Shown here: positions 9,467-21,361 of the stretch, piece after piece
How the letters are laid out: every line of letters starts with the position of its first letter
How positions within the stretch are numbered: the first letter of the stretch is position 1
Source of the DNA: Siphonodentalium dalli
Taxonomy: Eukaryota > Mollusca > Scaphopoda > Gadilida > Siphonodentaliidae
Length of the DNA stretch: 64,000 bases
Reading direction: 5' to 3'
Assembly: GCA_032622095.1 (NCBI GenBank)
Contig: CP136068.1
Coordinates: 133,495,989 to 133,559,988, forward strand
Program-made: the position numbers and the translations under genes
Notes under the pieces: model-generated
The model's database searches: none
What the model saw: the letters and a program-made list of their open reading frames with translations, nothing else
What the model was told of the DNA's origin: nothing

Positions 9467-12173
9467 GTAAGTTGATATTTTTTGCTTTATTTTTGTGACT
9501 AGTTTTCACACTCTAAGCCTTTTGTTGTTTGACTTAGCGGCGTTACGACCACCTGCGCGCCAGAATTGTGAAGTAAACATTTAAATTGCCAGCCCCAGGT
9601 ATGCTGGGGGATGTTTGAAGTGCTTTATTTATGGCAAACTAATTTGAATTTTAGCAAACAGAACCCCGGATGATATTGTTACTGCTCAATTTAACAACCC
9701 ATACATTGACACCCGGTATTACACACTTTTGTGTCACGTACAGCAACTCCGGAAATATTTTTTTTCAACCACGTGTTTACTATTTTGTTGCGATGGATAA
9801 ATGAAAGACCTTATATTGAGAACAACTCACGATATTAATCAATATGAAACTTTTAGAATGTTGTTTTAAATCGACGTTTGAAATTGATGATTCAAATGCA
9901 ATTTCTTTTATGTCTAACTGGGTAAGATGTCGCAGCGATTGAGCCGAATGTTATTTTATGTGAAGACATCGTATTTGTAATACCCACCCCTTTGGCACAT
10001 AAAACAAATTGCAATCTTAATTTGTATCTATAAACTTAATACCAAATATATTTCACTGAAAACTCCATACAATTCCTCTTGATCAATTAGATATGCCCAA
10101 ACTCTCCCACTATCCACATTATATATATGTAGTGTCCTTGGATCAGAATATGATGGAATATGTTGGAAGTGCAGTATAATGGCATTCTACCAGAATGTTC
10201 CCACTTCTTGGACGAGTACGTTATATGCAGCGGATTTCGTTTTTGATCGTATCAAACACCTTATTTTTTTCTGGATACAATGCTGAGAGACGGTGTAAAT
10301 TTCTCGCCAATTTCTTTAAATTCCTAATACATGTCTGCCGTTGGTAACACTTCCGTACAAATAAAATACATTTGAGTCAATCTCTTGAAATAATTGTCAA
10401 GGTACGTGTCTAGTTGTCAAATATAGACACTCCCATGAATAGTGCAATCATTTTGGAATATGTGCGCTATATGCGTTGTGTGGTGACACGAAGACCCCTT
10501 TCAAGAGCTAGATTAACAAGAATCCTTAGAAGTTGTTACTCGTCTGAATGTCTTTAGTAATGTTTAAATTCACCTCCTAATCTGGTTATGGCAATTGCAT
10601 TTCCATGTCAAATCAAACTTGATCTGATGCTTTGCATGTGGCCAATAAATCAGTAGTTCTGTACATATATAGATGACTTAGAATTCAAATCTGTGGAAAC
10701 TGCCGACCCCCTCCCCATACAAATGCACTAGATGGAGAGATTCTGCTTGCAGATTGTGGCATGTAACTTACATTTATTGAAAGATGTTCAATCACATATC
10801 TTGTTCATTCTGATTGTGAGTTACATGTATAGGTCAGAATCATTTGTAATATATGAAGATTGACCATTGGAAAATACAGCCGTTAATATTCAGCCGATTT
10901 CCACATGATCTGTGAACATCAATGTCTATAGAATTATTCCCTTAGCAACCACACTCATTATACTGCCAAAGTGTTGTTTGAAACTGGCGTAGCTAGATGT
11001 TTCCGTAATTGCAAATAATCAGTTTGTTTGTGTTCTCTCGTGTTCACTGTCGCTTGGCAATTTGTTATTTACTTTATTAGCTACATGTTACAAGGGAAAA
11101 ATATCTCTATTGTATAGGAATATTATCAGCAAAGTCGTCCCCCATCGATATAATGCGGTCGATGGCTGATTCGTATATACTTATTTTGAGATGTACCCTT
11201 TGTGCAGCATTAGTAGAAAGATAAGAAATCAGCTGCTATGTCTAGAAGCTATTCGACATGTGTGGACTGAAGAGTTTGAAGTTGAAGAAGTTAATATATA
11301 CTAAGTCGATATAAATGAAAAATCAAGATAACCGGAGGGTTAAATCAAATCTCGATTGAGATCATTATGTGAACAAACATTTGCATATCCGTATTTACTG
11401 TACACTAATTGTGCAGTCGGTCGTGGTAGTAAAAACCACCATGTTTACTTTGCACACTGCCGCAGCAAGAAAGCCGGAACCACCCATATAACGCTGTAAG
11501 AAAATTATCATTGCAGGCATTGAATCACTACCGCCAGCCGTATTAAGACTGTTTTACATGAGTGGACCGCATTCACTAAATGCTAAAATACAACCATTCA
11601 ACCAGCACTGTTTGCTAATGTGTGCAAAGTTGGAACCCCAGAAATGACACTGCACATTTTGTAGAGGTATTCCTCGTTGCGCCGCGTTAACCGAGGTACA
11701 CACACCCACACAACATACACTGGTACGGACATATACACATAATCTACACTATGCATGGGTAGTAGACGAGTGTAAAGCAGATAACAGACGATTGTGCAAA
11801 TATGTATACAGTTTCTATATATGGCCATGCGTGCATGAATGGAGGGTCCACCCCAGAATATCGAACTTAATACTTCGGTACCAGATCGCTTTCACTATAT
11901 TTCGGAAACGACTAGAAGTTGTCATTGCATGGCTCATCGACTGCGTTCCCTCTTCAAAAATTCAACAACACATCCATATATAGCGGCCATTTCTGAACTA
12001 TTGGAGCCATTTGGAGGCCTTGTTAAATGACGAAAATCAACTGTTGAACAGCATTCACTAAGAAATAGAGTAGACAACAGTGACACTAACGCAGTCGGAC
12101 ACCACATATAATCAGCACATACTATTCGGTGCATGCCATCGCTTTACATATTCCCGAGCATACCCCAAACATC
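9467..12173 (+). other. Intron-like DNA after the first exon
   Basis: Starts with the GTAAGT donor. AT-rich, with stops in every frame and no exon with both convincing splice sites. Small open frames near 11.6-12.1 kb on both strands overlap one another and look like chance. Confidence 0.45.
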
Positions 12174-12181
12174 AAAACAGT

Positions 12182-12565
12182 CAGGGGCGCCGGAAGCATC
12201 CAAGGGCAGGGGGGGGGGGGCAGAGCCTACAAAAAGGGCACTTTTCTGCAAAAAGGGCATTTTCTCCGCAAACTCGGGAAAATAACCATAAATTCATTGT
12301 GACAAAAATCCCTATTTTAAAGGTATTTGTCCGTTTTTATGGCCGTTTTGTGATAAAATTGACAAAAAATTAATATTCCTTGTGAAATTGGTGGTATTTG
12401 GACCAAAAAAGTCACATTTTGCTATAAAAACACGAGATTAAACACACAAAAAGCATTTTCTGTCTCCAGAAAAAGGGCAAGTCCTGCCCCCGCTCGCCCC
12501 CCTTGGTCAAAGGCAGGGGGGGGGGGGTCAGCTGCCCCCTCTGCCCCCTTCTTCCGGCGCCCCTG
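12182..12565 (+). mobile_element. hAT-like MITE with perfect 8-bp target duplication
   Basis: Terminal inverted repeats CAGGGGCGCCGGAAG and CTTCCGGCGCCCCTG are flanked by an identical 8-bp duplication, AAAACAGT, at 12174-12181 and 12566-12573. Near both ends lie long G runs (12210-12220 and about 12517-12527) and AAAAGGGCA motifs pointing inward. An 8-bp duplication with CAGGGG ends is the hAT signature. The perfect duplication suggests a fairly recent insertion. Length 384 bp, no transposase. Confidence 0.9.
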
Positions 12566-12573
12566 AAAACAGT

Positions 12574-13011
12574 GGGGGATAGACTGGTGAAGTCATATCA
12601 GTCAATTCAACTCTGCCAATTATCAGTTATTCATGACCAGAAACATCGACCATATATTAACAAACTGGACCGGGTTAAATTTGGGAACTGCGATACAAGA
12701 CACACACTATACAAGTACTTCCTCTTCGCGTTCAATAACTACACAAGGGCAGGGGATGCGTGTTGGTTGGTTATACGACGTACCATGTAGTAACCTGGAA
12801 ATATAGTTTTAGTTGATTTTCTGGTAGGTAGGCTAGTAATGCTGAGTGAAGTGGTCATTCTCGCCACATTTTGGTGCGTTGGGTATACCCATGCAGATTT
12901 AGTAAACGGTGTTTTGGGTACTCAGCTTGACATTCGCGGATTTATGATATAGAAATTATTGGTACCCAAAACACAAACATGTGGAGGCAATGACCCATTC
13001 AGTGCTAGTAA
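12574..13011. other. No gene seen
   Basis: AT-rich, no repeat or coding support. Confidence 0.5.
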
Positions 13012-13164
13012 TTAACCCTTTACCCAACAAAACGGCCAAAACCGGCCAAATAAAGCTTCAACAGCCTAAAATATCTTCGGTCTGTATCAATAGAACCATA
13101 CAAATATGGATATCATTGGAACCGGCTCATTGACCACATTGTGATGGTTACAGTTATGCCCTGT

Positions 13165-13233
13165 GCCAATGCATTCTCTTATATATGCGAGTCGACCATA
13201 GGTCGCCTCGCATATATAAGAGAATGCATTGGC
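13165..13233. repeat. 69-bp palindrome
   Basis: T form with loop ATA; arms match the 8.4-kb copy. Confidence 0.9.
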
Positions 13234-13268
13234 ATTCTTTAACAATTTTATAATTATTAATGTGTTAA

Positions 13269-13337
13269 GCCAATGCATTCTCTTATATATGCGAGGCGAC
13301 CTATGGTCGACTCGCATATATAAGAGAATGCATTGGC
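13269..13337. repeat. 69-bp palindrome
   Basis: G form with loop TAT; faces the preceding palindrome across a 35-bp spacer. Confidence 0.9.
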
Positions 13338-13369
13338 ACAGGGCCCTTCTGTTGGGTAAAGGGTTAAGC

Positions 13370-14998
13370 GTGTTTGTCTGAAGTTGCATGTCTAGGTTTG
13401 ACTCTCAAGTCGATTCATTGTGGTCACCCAAGCCATTATAATTCCCAACGTGAGCTGGATAATTAAAGAAGTGTGAAGATACGATGTGTCATCGGTGATC
13501 AGTTGCACCCAATACAATTTTGACTTGATCACATTCACACTGTTGAATTGACCATTCGAACTAGTTTTGACAGCAGCAGTATAAAAAAAACCCACACTAT
13601 TAAATCAACAATTTTGAATGACAAATGAAATAGTCATTTTACATGTATGTCGGGTAATGCGGTGCTATTTTCGTCATGACAAAGACTCCATCGGCCAGAG
13701 TAAGACAAACTTGCGATAGCGCAACCACTCAACTGTTGACATTGATATTGTATTAGCTCACCCATCCACACATCCCATTACAAGCAGAACTCAAGTGGTA
13801 AAATATAGCCCGGTACAATTATGTTTGCACAACTATTATATTGTTACCAGAATCAAGGTTCTGGGGCGAGATATTTGCTCAAGCTTGTTGCCATTTGTTC
13901 ACTCTCGTTGTTACTAATAGAGAAGCGGGGCATCGCTACACATCTCGAGTAGGAACAAATATCGACCTCGTCCGTTGTTACATATCTTCTAACAGCATGA
14001 TGTTGAAGAATTCAATTACGCCGGGAGAATGTTAGCTTATACGGCAGTATACGGGGGAGTTTTTTTTGTCACCAGACCATTGTTGTTGGTGATAAATCAA
14101 AGGTTATTTGCCCGCTGGTGATTATTGAACGGGGTATATCGTAATGGGTGACTGTGAAAATCGCACATTTGAAATGGAAATCATGACTTATGTAGGTGAT
14201 AAATGCGGCTTTGACACCAGATTGTTGGTTTTGAATGCATTTAATTTGTATATGGGTGTCAATCGAGTAAGGGTGATAAATTTAACTGTGGCAATAACGA
14301 ATGTCATTCAATTCCGATGATTATCTACTTGTCTTGTGTATACCCCCCTGTTGGTTGTCGAGGTACCGCTGCTATGAGTGTTGAATTTTTCCTTCCAACT
14401 GTTCAGAGAATGACTGGAAATAATGATCTTAGCGCCAAAATTTTGACTAATTCGTCAAGCGGGAAAATAGTGCATCTGTTTTATGAGAATTCACCCGGAT
14501 TTTGGTTACTTATCTTCCCGAAATAAAACCAATCCGAAAATAGACAAAACGGAATCTTCAGCCGAGCACTTCAAAGTTCGTTTTTGCGAATATAACTCCT
14601 CGATTTTCCAAAATACTGCATTAGAACAATCATGCACAAACATAATTCCTACAGCTTCAGTCTATGGTCCGACGAATCTGACAGTTTTATACACGAAAAG
14701 ACTTGACATATTTGAGAATTCCAAATGTTCCGACTTCACTTGATGGTTGGTGACGTCGCGCATCCTATATATCCTGACCTATAGGTTATTGTTCCCATGG
14801 GTGGAGGAAACAATGGATTTCATTTCTCTCCTACCTGTAGTATTGGTTGACACATGACCAGTAAATAAGACATTCGTAACCAAATATTCACACCTACATG
14901 TATCATCTGTTCCGACTTTATTTTTTAAATATTTTGGTCTCCAATGACAGAAAAAAATCTACATATACATGTATTTACCTCGAAAATAATTAAAATTT
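13370..14998. other. Intron-like DNA; one weak exon candidate
   Basis: A good acceptor-like stretch (TTTTTCCTTCCAACTGTTCAG, ending at 14406) is followed by about 40 open codons ending in TAA at 14525. An overlapping frame is open to 14743. No domain is recognised, and each frame could be chance. Otherwise nothing is seen. Confidence 0.35.
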
Positions 14999-15005
14999 TC
15001 ACCAA

Positions 15006-15605
15006 AATTCGAAGTAGATAGTAAACCGCCTGACATATATTTTTTTGACACTGTAACCCTGTTTAAATTTAAACTTTTGCTCCTCGTTTTCCCAACGTGT
15101 CACGTTTCAGATGTGGTGATGGTTTGGCACATCGCATACCCGTGTCTGCCACGCACACCCGTGGCCCTGTATAAATATTCAACAGTGTCATTCATCGGAT
15201 ATGTCGCCTAAATTCAAAGTAGATAGTAAATTGTCTGACATTTGTTTTGTAACTCTGTTTAAATTTAAACCTTTGCTCCTCGTCGTCCCAAATTGTCAAG
15301 TGTCTCAGATGTGGTGATGGTTTGGCACATCGCACACCCGTGTCTGTCACGCCCATCCGTGGCCCTGTATAAATATTCAACAGTGTCATTAATCGGATAT
15401 GTCGCCTAAATTCAAAGTAGATAGTAAAAAGTCTGACATTTGTTTTGTAACTCTGTTTAAATTTAAACTTTTGCTCCTCGTTTTCCCAAATTGTCAAGTG
15501 TCTCAGATGTGGTGACGGTTTGGCACATCGCACACCCGTGTCTGTCACGCACACCCGTGGTCCTGTATAAATATTCAACAGTGTCATTCATCGTTTATGT
15601 CGACT
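15006..15605. repeat. Tandem repeat, about 198-bp unit, three copies
   Basis: Units start near 15006, 15210 and 15408, each with AATTCAAAGTAGATAGTAAA or a close variant, and include TGTTTAAATTTAAAC, TTTGGCACATCGCA, CACCCGTGTCTG and CCCTGTATAAATATTC. Two units are 198 bp, a multiple of three, so the minus strand stays open for 131 codons (15192-15587) as two 66-residue repeats. The first unit is more diverged. A TGA directly before the ATG and a stop at the unit junction argue against a real protein. Confidence 0.85.
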
Positions 15606-17125
15606 AAATGCTATTCAGGATGACGTATTCAAACGGACCTTCTCTTATGAGTTGATATCGGAATATCGGACGTCATAAAAATGTCAGCCGTCATTAAGAG
15701 CATTATATGTTAGAGGACCGATATCATGCACAAAAGATCTCTGGGCGAATCTGTCTGTGGGGAGAGTTCCATATCGATATCAGACCCGGCTAGGCTTCTT
15801 ATAATCTATACACATAGAAGGGATCGCTTTTATCACCCACTTTACAGCGGGGCTATTGAAATATGTCATTGAAGTCGTGTTGTTTTAGCGATTGGAGGAG
15901 ATCATAGAATCGATATCCAATAAAGAGGAATGGACTTCACGTCGGACGTATTCGGGAGCCATTCAATTTGATGTCCATCCATTGCACTATTGATGATGCA
16001 CCAATACGGGATGATACCGTCTGGCACAAACAAAATCTGTTAGAAATATCGAATTTCAAGACGTTGTAATGCCTCCGTTGATGGCAACTGGTCGTTCCAA
16101 TCGGGCCCAGTGGCAAATGATGACAGGCCAGAGATGGGAAGACATATCATATATCAAAACGTTACACCAATCCCTATAGATGTGATATTTTCCTATAACG
16201 ATTGGTAGAAGGATCGTGTCTGGACACATTACTCAACATAACGATGCACAAAGGCTGGCAGATGCATGATTGTGACATCGAAGGCGGAAACAGAGCGACC
16301 AACATGGTGGGGTGTCGTTAGTGTAGCAAGACAGGCGGAACACACGAGACATATCTTTCTGTGCAGTCGATATCGACATTATTATATATCTCAGTCATCG
16401 ATATCAAGAACCCAATTTTGCCCCAAACATACTTTCTCGCCATTGATGAGTGGCACGAACGTATTTTGTTATATCGATTTCCAATTCCCTATGTATAGTG
16501 TATATCGATAACAAGAGAATGTCAATATAGAGTAACGTTTAAGGCTTTCTCTCACCATTGTTTGAGCGAAGTGAAATATGCGACACTTGCTAACCATAAC
16601 GTTCACCCATCAAAGGTGTTATCCAGACACGTCGTTGCTTGACGATGGCTCTTTCTTCCGCGCTCAATAAATTAATAATCCTATAATAAGGAAGACTTAA
16701 AGATATATATAAATAATACTGACCAAACAGAAGCTTCTGACCCATTGCATAGCTTGATATTATATAACATTTCCTCACACCAAGCATATCACACTCAGCA
16801 TATCATGAATATCAACTTTTACTATTTTAGAACCATGCATACTGTCCTACAATGATCCATATATATTTGGATTGAATATTTCTCTGCTATCTGTACCCCC
16901 AATATGAATACTGGCGTGGCACCAGTCATTTCTTCCGTGTTTCTCCTGGATGCTGTAATACAAACATGGTCAAAAATGGAGTTTCTGAATCGTTTCTGTT
17001 GTTGTTGGAATTGGCGGTTGGGAAGATAGATCCGCCATGACTATTCATACACATTTTTACAGCCATGCATCTGTGTTGTGGATATATTAGACCACTATGT
17101 TACCATTATGCAGAATGTGAATATC
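15606..17125. other. No gene seen
   Basis: AT-rich, no convincing exons. Two short open frames at 16266-16511 (+) and 16590-16787 (-) have no support. Confidence 0.5.
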
Positions 17126-17127
17126 TA

Positions 17128-17450
17128 GCCTGTTCTGATGAAAATAAGCTCATATTGAAAGTTCAAACTCAAATACGCCTATGTCGACCTTTAAAACAAA
17201 AACTTGTACGATCTTGGTGAACCTAAATCGACTTACCAGATATACGCTCTTTGTAATGTGTTTTCACTGTGACCGCGCCATAAAACGGAAAATCTGGTAT
17301 AAGTCCAGTATGGGCTTATTTCAAAATCAAATAAGTCCAATATGAACCTATGTGAAGATTGATGTCCATTATTAACCTATGTGCACGAGTATATGTTGGA
17401 ATATCATAATTTGTCCTGAAAATAAGTTGAATATGGTTACAATATGTTAC
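17128..17450 (+). repeat. Dispersed repeat, copy without insertion
   Basis: Corresponds to 36341-37040 interrupted by a TTAA MITE. Shared blocks are AAATAAGCTCATATTGAA, CGACTTACCAGAT (variant GACTTACCAGATT), TGTAATGT and the ATTAACCTA..TGCGCGAG-like end. Useful as an empty-site reference for the insertion at 36384. Confidence 0.6.
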
Positions 17451-18085
17451 ACATATACCCATATCCTATATCATTAGCTTTTGCACCCATTGGCGTTAGG
17501 TGTTCTTTGTCCAATTAGGCATCAAGCATCGATAGTTCGATACGCATGTGCATACGGTGAATAAGATTAGCTTTGTAAGTGCAAATCATGTATCGATTCC
17601 CCTTATACTTTTTTATCGGGTAACATATGCAAAAAGTGCTTACTCGGGCAATTCAACTAGCCAATATGTACCCTTATATATCACTAAATACTCACATTGA
17701 TTTGAGTAGTGCTATCATGAAAGAGAAAAAAAAGTTAATTATACTCTGAGTGCCTCTGGCGGCCTGGCTCTCTGTATCGTGATGGAAGATCGATCTTGTA
17801 GCTATTGAGGGCGTAAATAGGTATAATTGTAGGCTGATATGCAACAGGGAAGAGCTCACTGATACTCCCAGTGAGTGAGGCAACATGCAATTTGCTTCAA
17901 TGTTTGGCGTATCTCGCGATGGAATATATAATGAAGATAGAAAAGGTCAAAAAACAATCCAACGCCCCGAAGCGGAGTGGGAATTGAACAGTTGTTGTTT
18001 GGCATATTCCTGCGGGTGAAAGATTAATAAAGGGAGAAAGGTCACAGCATTATCGGTTTTAAAGATAGAGGATTCCCATCTTATC
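17451..18085. other. No gene seen
   Basis: AT-rich; a 64-codon minus-strand frame at 17692-17886 has no support. Confidence 0.45.
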
Positions 18086-18094
18086 CGATGCCAG

Positions 18095-18400
18095 TTTCAG
18101 CATTAAAGTGATGTGAAACACTGCGGTAGGGTGATAAAATAGAAATGGAGAATAATCTTGCTCAAAGTAGTTATTTTTACAAATATTATATCCAAATTGG
18201 CAACACACATCGTCATTCTTATATATTAATTAATGGCAGTGATTCTCGAATGGGAAATCGTTTTCGTTAGTTTATCGCAGACAGTTGCGTCCCGAATCGT
18301 GAAGTAAATATTGACAATTGAGAGTAGTTCCGATGATGATTTCAATGGAGTAGTACGGTCGATTTTCTTGAAATTTTCGGCGATGTTATTAAAATGCTAC
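18095..18400 (+). repeat. Dispersed repeat, copy 1 (pair of 26590-26900)
   Basis: Shares order and spacing with 26.6-26.9 kb: GAGAATAAT..TTGC.CAAAGTA, GTCATTCTTAT, GTGAAGTAAATATT.ACAATTG and others. The copies are well diverged, so the family is old. Class unknown. Confidence 0.55.
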
Positions 18401-18820
18401 ATTCCTCCAGTTGAATGCCTGAATGCTAACTTATCAGTTTCACATACCCGAACAAGTCCATAATATGTCTTTAACAACGTTATAATTTATAAAGTATGTG
18501 TACTAACATATTAATTGTTTGGGTTCGTATGAGATTGGGCGAGCTAAGACAGTCACCCAGAGTTGTCGGTCAGACCACGTTGCGTCCGCATGGGATTGGA
18601 ATGAAAGGGTTCACGAACATTTTAAAGGTTGCAATTCGTGTTGAAGTTTATGATGACCCATAATATAGATTACACATATTATTATAAACATACAGAGAAG
18701 TGTGGGCACAGAGAATTGGAACACAAGTTAAGGAACTTATCAGAGCGCCTCTCCTCTGGCATTCAGCTGCAAATAAATGATGTATTATATGAAGAGATTG
18801 GTTCAAAATTTGCTGTTTAA

Positions 18821-19216
18821 CCCTTTACCCAACAGAACGGCCCTGTGTCAATGCATTCTCTTATATATGCGAGTCGACCATAGGTCGCCTCGCATATATA
18901 AGAGAATGCATTGGCTTAACACATATTAAAAATGATAAAATTGTCAAAGAATGTAGAAAAATATTATAATTTTTGTTTAAAAATGTAAGAAAAAATTATA
19001 AAATTGTTAAAGAATGTAAGAAAAAATGGTAAAAAGTCGACTCGCATATATAAGAGCATGCATTGGCACAGGGCATAACTGTAACCATCACAATGTGGTC
19101 AATGAACCGGTTCCAATGATATCCATATTTGTATGGTGTTATTGAGACAGACCGAAGATATTTTAGACTGTTGAAGCTTTATTTGGGCGTTTTTGGCCGT
19201 TTTGTTGGGTAAAGGG
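18821..19216 (+). mobile_element. TTAA-flanked MITE, family B, one palindrome broken
   Basis: Flanked by TTAA at 18817-18820 and 19217-19220. The ends are CCCTTTACCCAACA and TGTTGGGTAAAGGG. The first palindrome (18847-18915) is intact apart from one base. The second has lost its left arm and begins at its centre, leaving 19036-19067. The AT-rich spacer carries a partial duplication of the AAAATTGT.AAAGAATGTA block. Confidence 0.88.
18847..18915. repeat. 69-bp palindrome
   Basis: T form; GTCAATG instead of GCCAATG at the outer left edge, otherwise matching the family. Confidence 0.9.
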
Positions 19217-19220
19217 TTAA

Positions 19221-19974
19221 TGAATGTGGGCTGTTGTTGTGGCTGTTGGCGTGGCTATGTGTCGATGTTTACCCAATAACGAATTGAATATGCAACGCAA
19301 TTGGGAAAGGTCGAATAAGGCCAATGCAGATGCAAAATATGCATGATGTTATTGGGGAAGATTAAATGTGGCGGAAACTGAGAACCCACAAGAGGACGAA
19401 GATGAAATTCCGGCGAACTATGCAGATGAATTATAGCGACCGCTTCAGTCGATACTGTCAAAGTGTTCATTCGATATTCTGTTTTCGCCGCGTGAACTGT
19501 ATCGACATTATATCATCTCAGAACCTAATTAGAGCAACACATAAGGATGGGGCTATATTATTAGGCATCATGAGATGTACTATGCACTGTATTATATTAT
19601 TATCTGCCATTGTTAAGACGAATTTATATGAAAATGTTCAATATATCTCCAGGAAGATCCTTTTGCTATAAGCCTATAGTTGATGAGAGAAAATTACTAC
19701 CACAGTTCTGGGCAACGTGTGCACTTAATTTTTTTTAAATGATGGTAACAAAACAGAAGTGATGAATGTATACTTTGTCATAATACAGGTTATTGCTGTA
19801 TGCTTAATAAAGTATATTTCAATAAAGTTTCGAACACTGTAATATGTAACTTTAATAAGTTGGCTATATTGTGTGAGATATAAACCAGGTTCAGATTACT
19901 ATGTTGCTGATGAGAAATTAACTACATGTATACTTTCAATAGAATTTAGGCATGCAGAGAAGGATTTTCATGTT
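19221..19974. other. No gene seen
   Basis: A 101-codon plus-strand frame (19366-19671) is the longest; it lacks a recognisable domain and is shadowed by a minus-strand frame. Confidence 0.4.
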
Positions 19975-20081
19975 CATTCTTGAATGATTGAATTGTATCA
20001 CCTTTGCACACAAAGCATGTTGTTAGTTTTTCCGACGTTATGTCATTTAGCGCCGAATATATGGTTTGAAGAAATTCCTAT
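19975..20081 (+). repeat. Left arm of a 2.8-kb spaced inverted repeat
   Basis: About 100 bp, including TTAGCGCCGAATATATGGTT and TTGAAGAAATT, recurs inverted at 22722-22815. The arms bracket the AGGGG-ended TTAA element and the satellite array. Confidence 0.8.
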
Positions 20082-20299
20082 TCTAATTACTCATTGCAGT
20101 CACACTTCTTGTAAATGATAACATTCCGTTTGAATAACGGCGCCTCAAACAACGCTATCAATATATGAATAGGAAACAAAAGGAAACATGTTGGACATCG
20201 ACGCCAAAAAGTCAACTCTGTTAAGAACGTTGAGGGCGCTTTCAAGTTCAAACGAGTAAACACCGTCCCACGTCTTATCGTCACTCGCGTTCACGTCCA

Positions 20300-20670
20300 A
20301 CAATCGGTTATGGTTTGTTTTAGCAATGATAGGGCGACACACCGATTCAAATAATGTTTGCGTGCACAAATACAGACCGGGTGGAGGCATACCGACCTGC
20401 TTCTATCCTTGATTGGGGATTTCTTGTTTGCATGCTGGGCCGGTCTGTACACAGCACAACTAAGATTTCGCCCCATCACAGTCGCCGTCAAATTAAGTGA
20501 CACACACTTCGCGAGAGACGGGTTTTATGAACAAGATATGCAGGGTGTGTATAGAAAAAAAATGTTCGGGTCCAAGTTCCAACCTAGATAATGTGGAGTG
20601 AGGTAAGGGGATATCTTGTTCGCATGCAAAGCCGGTTTGTACCCAGAACAACTAACAATCTTAGAACTAA
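20300..20670 (+). repeat. Local partial duplications around GCCGGT-CTGTAC
   Basis: The motif TTGTTTGCATGCTGGGCCGG with CTGTAC..AGAACAACTAA recurs about 190 bp apart (near 20425 and 20612), with a weaker copy near 20350. Both strands are open for 60-80 codons over parts of this stretch, so coding is uncertain. Confidence 0.45.
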
Positions 20671-20700
20671 TATATTAAACTCTGCACAATTTAATCTTAA

Positions 20701-21292
20701 AGGGGTACTGTACACAGAGATAGGCAATTTTGTTTTTTACTCCCATTGACATAACTTTCAAGTTAGCTTGTGTTCGTGTTATATGAGTTTCGTATAAACC
20801 TAATTTAGCGACGAAAATATTGATATTGGAAATAAAAATATTACGATTTCAAACTACGCGCCATGTTTTTGACCTTCACCGGAGAAGACGCAGGTTGCAG
20901 GATGAACCGGAAGTTCAATTGATGCCTGCAATCTCTTCCATCGAACAATCTCACCCCCTTTTTTCCCAAATTGGTTATAGCGGGACTGCCTTTTGCATGT
21001 AGCATGTTTTGTTCGCAACTCAATAATGTTCGTCGTAAACGGCCGTCGATAAAAGACACCCAACATGTGAGATTTCAAGAACGGTAACTCGTAATGGCAT
21101 AATTCGCCATTTTATGACTCCAGCCATAAATTCATTTATATTAAATAATTCAATTTGACTTTTATGATACCCTGTTAACCGGAACGTTTTCAGTAGACAT
21201 CGTCGACTCAAATACGTTATTTTAAAATATAATATTGATATTAGATCGCAATTGTTACCGGGAATTTATTGAAATTGGCGTACAGTACCCCT
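20701..21292 (+). mobile_element. TTAA-flanked element with AGGGG ends (Kolobok-like)
   Basis: Flanked by TTAA at 20697-20700 and 21293-21296. Terminal inverted repeats AGGGGTACTGTAC and GTACAGTACCCCT are 13 bp and perfect. TTAA duplication with ends starting AGGGG fits the Kolobok superfamily better than piggyBac, which usually starts CCC. The 592 bp hold only overlapping short frames and no transposase. Confidence 0.8.
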
Positions 21293-21361
21293 TTAAACAA
21301 AATCGTTTAGAAATGACAAATGACATAATTATATGGATCGGTGGAATGTTCTCAACGTTAA

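Larger units (their letters stand above)
13016..13363 (-). mobile_element. TTAA-flanked MITE, family B, reverse orientation
   Basis: Flanked by TTAA at 13012-13015 and 13364-13367, with ends CCCTTTACCCAACA and TGTTGGGTAAAGGG. Orientation is opposite to the 8.4-kb copy: the GGCCAAAACCGG side is on the left. Two intact palindromes lie at 13165-13233 and 13269-13337. The spacer between them is only 35 bp, so this is an internal-deletion variant. Confidence 0.9.
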
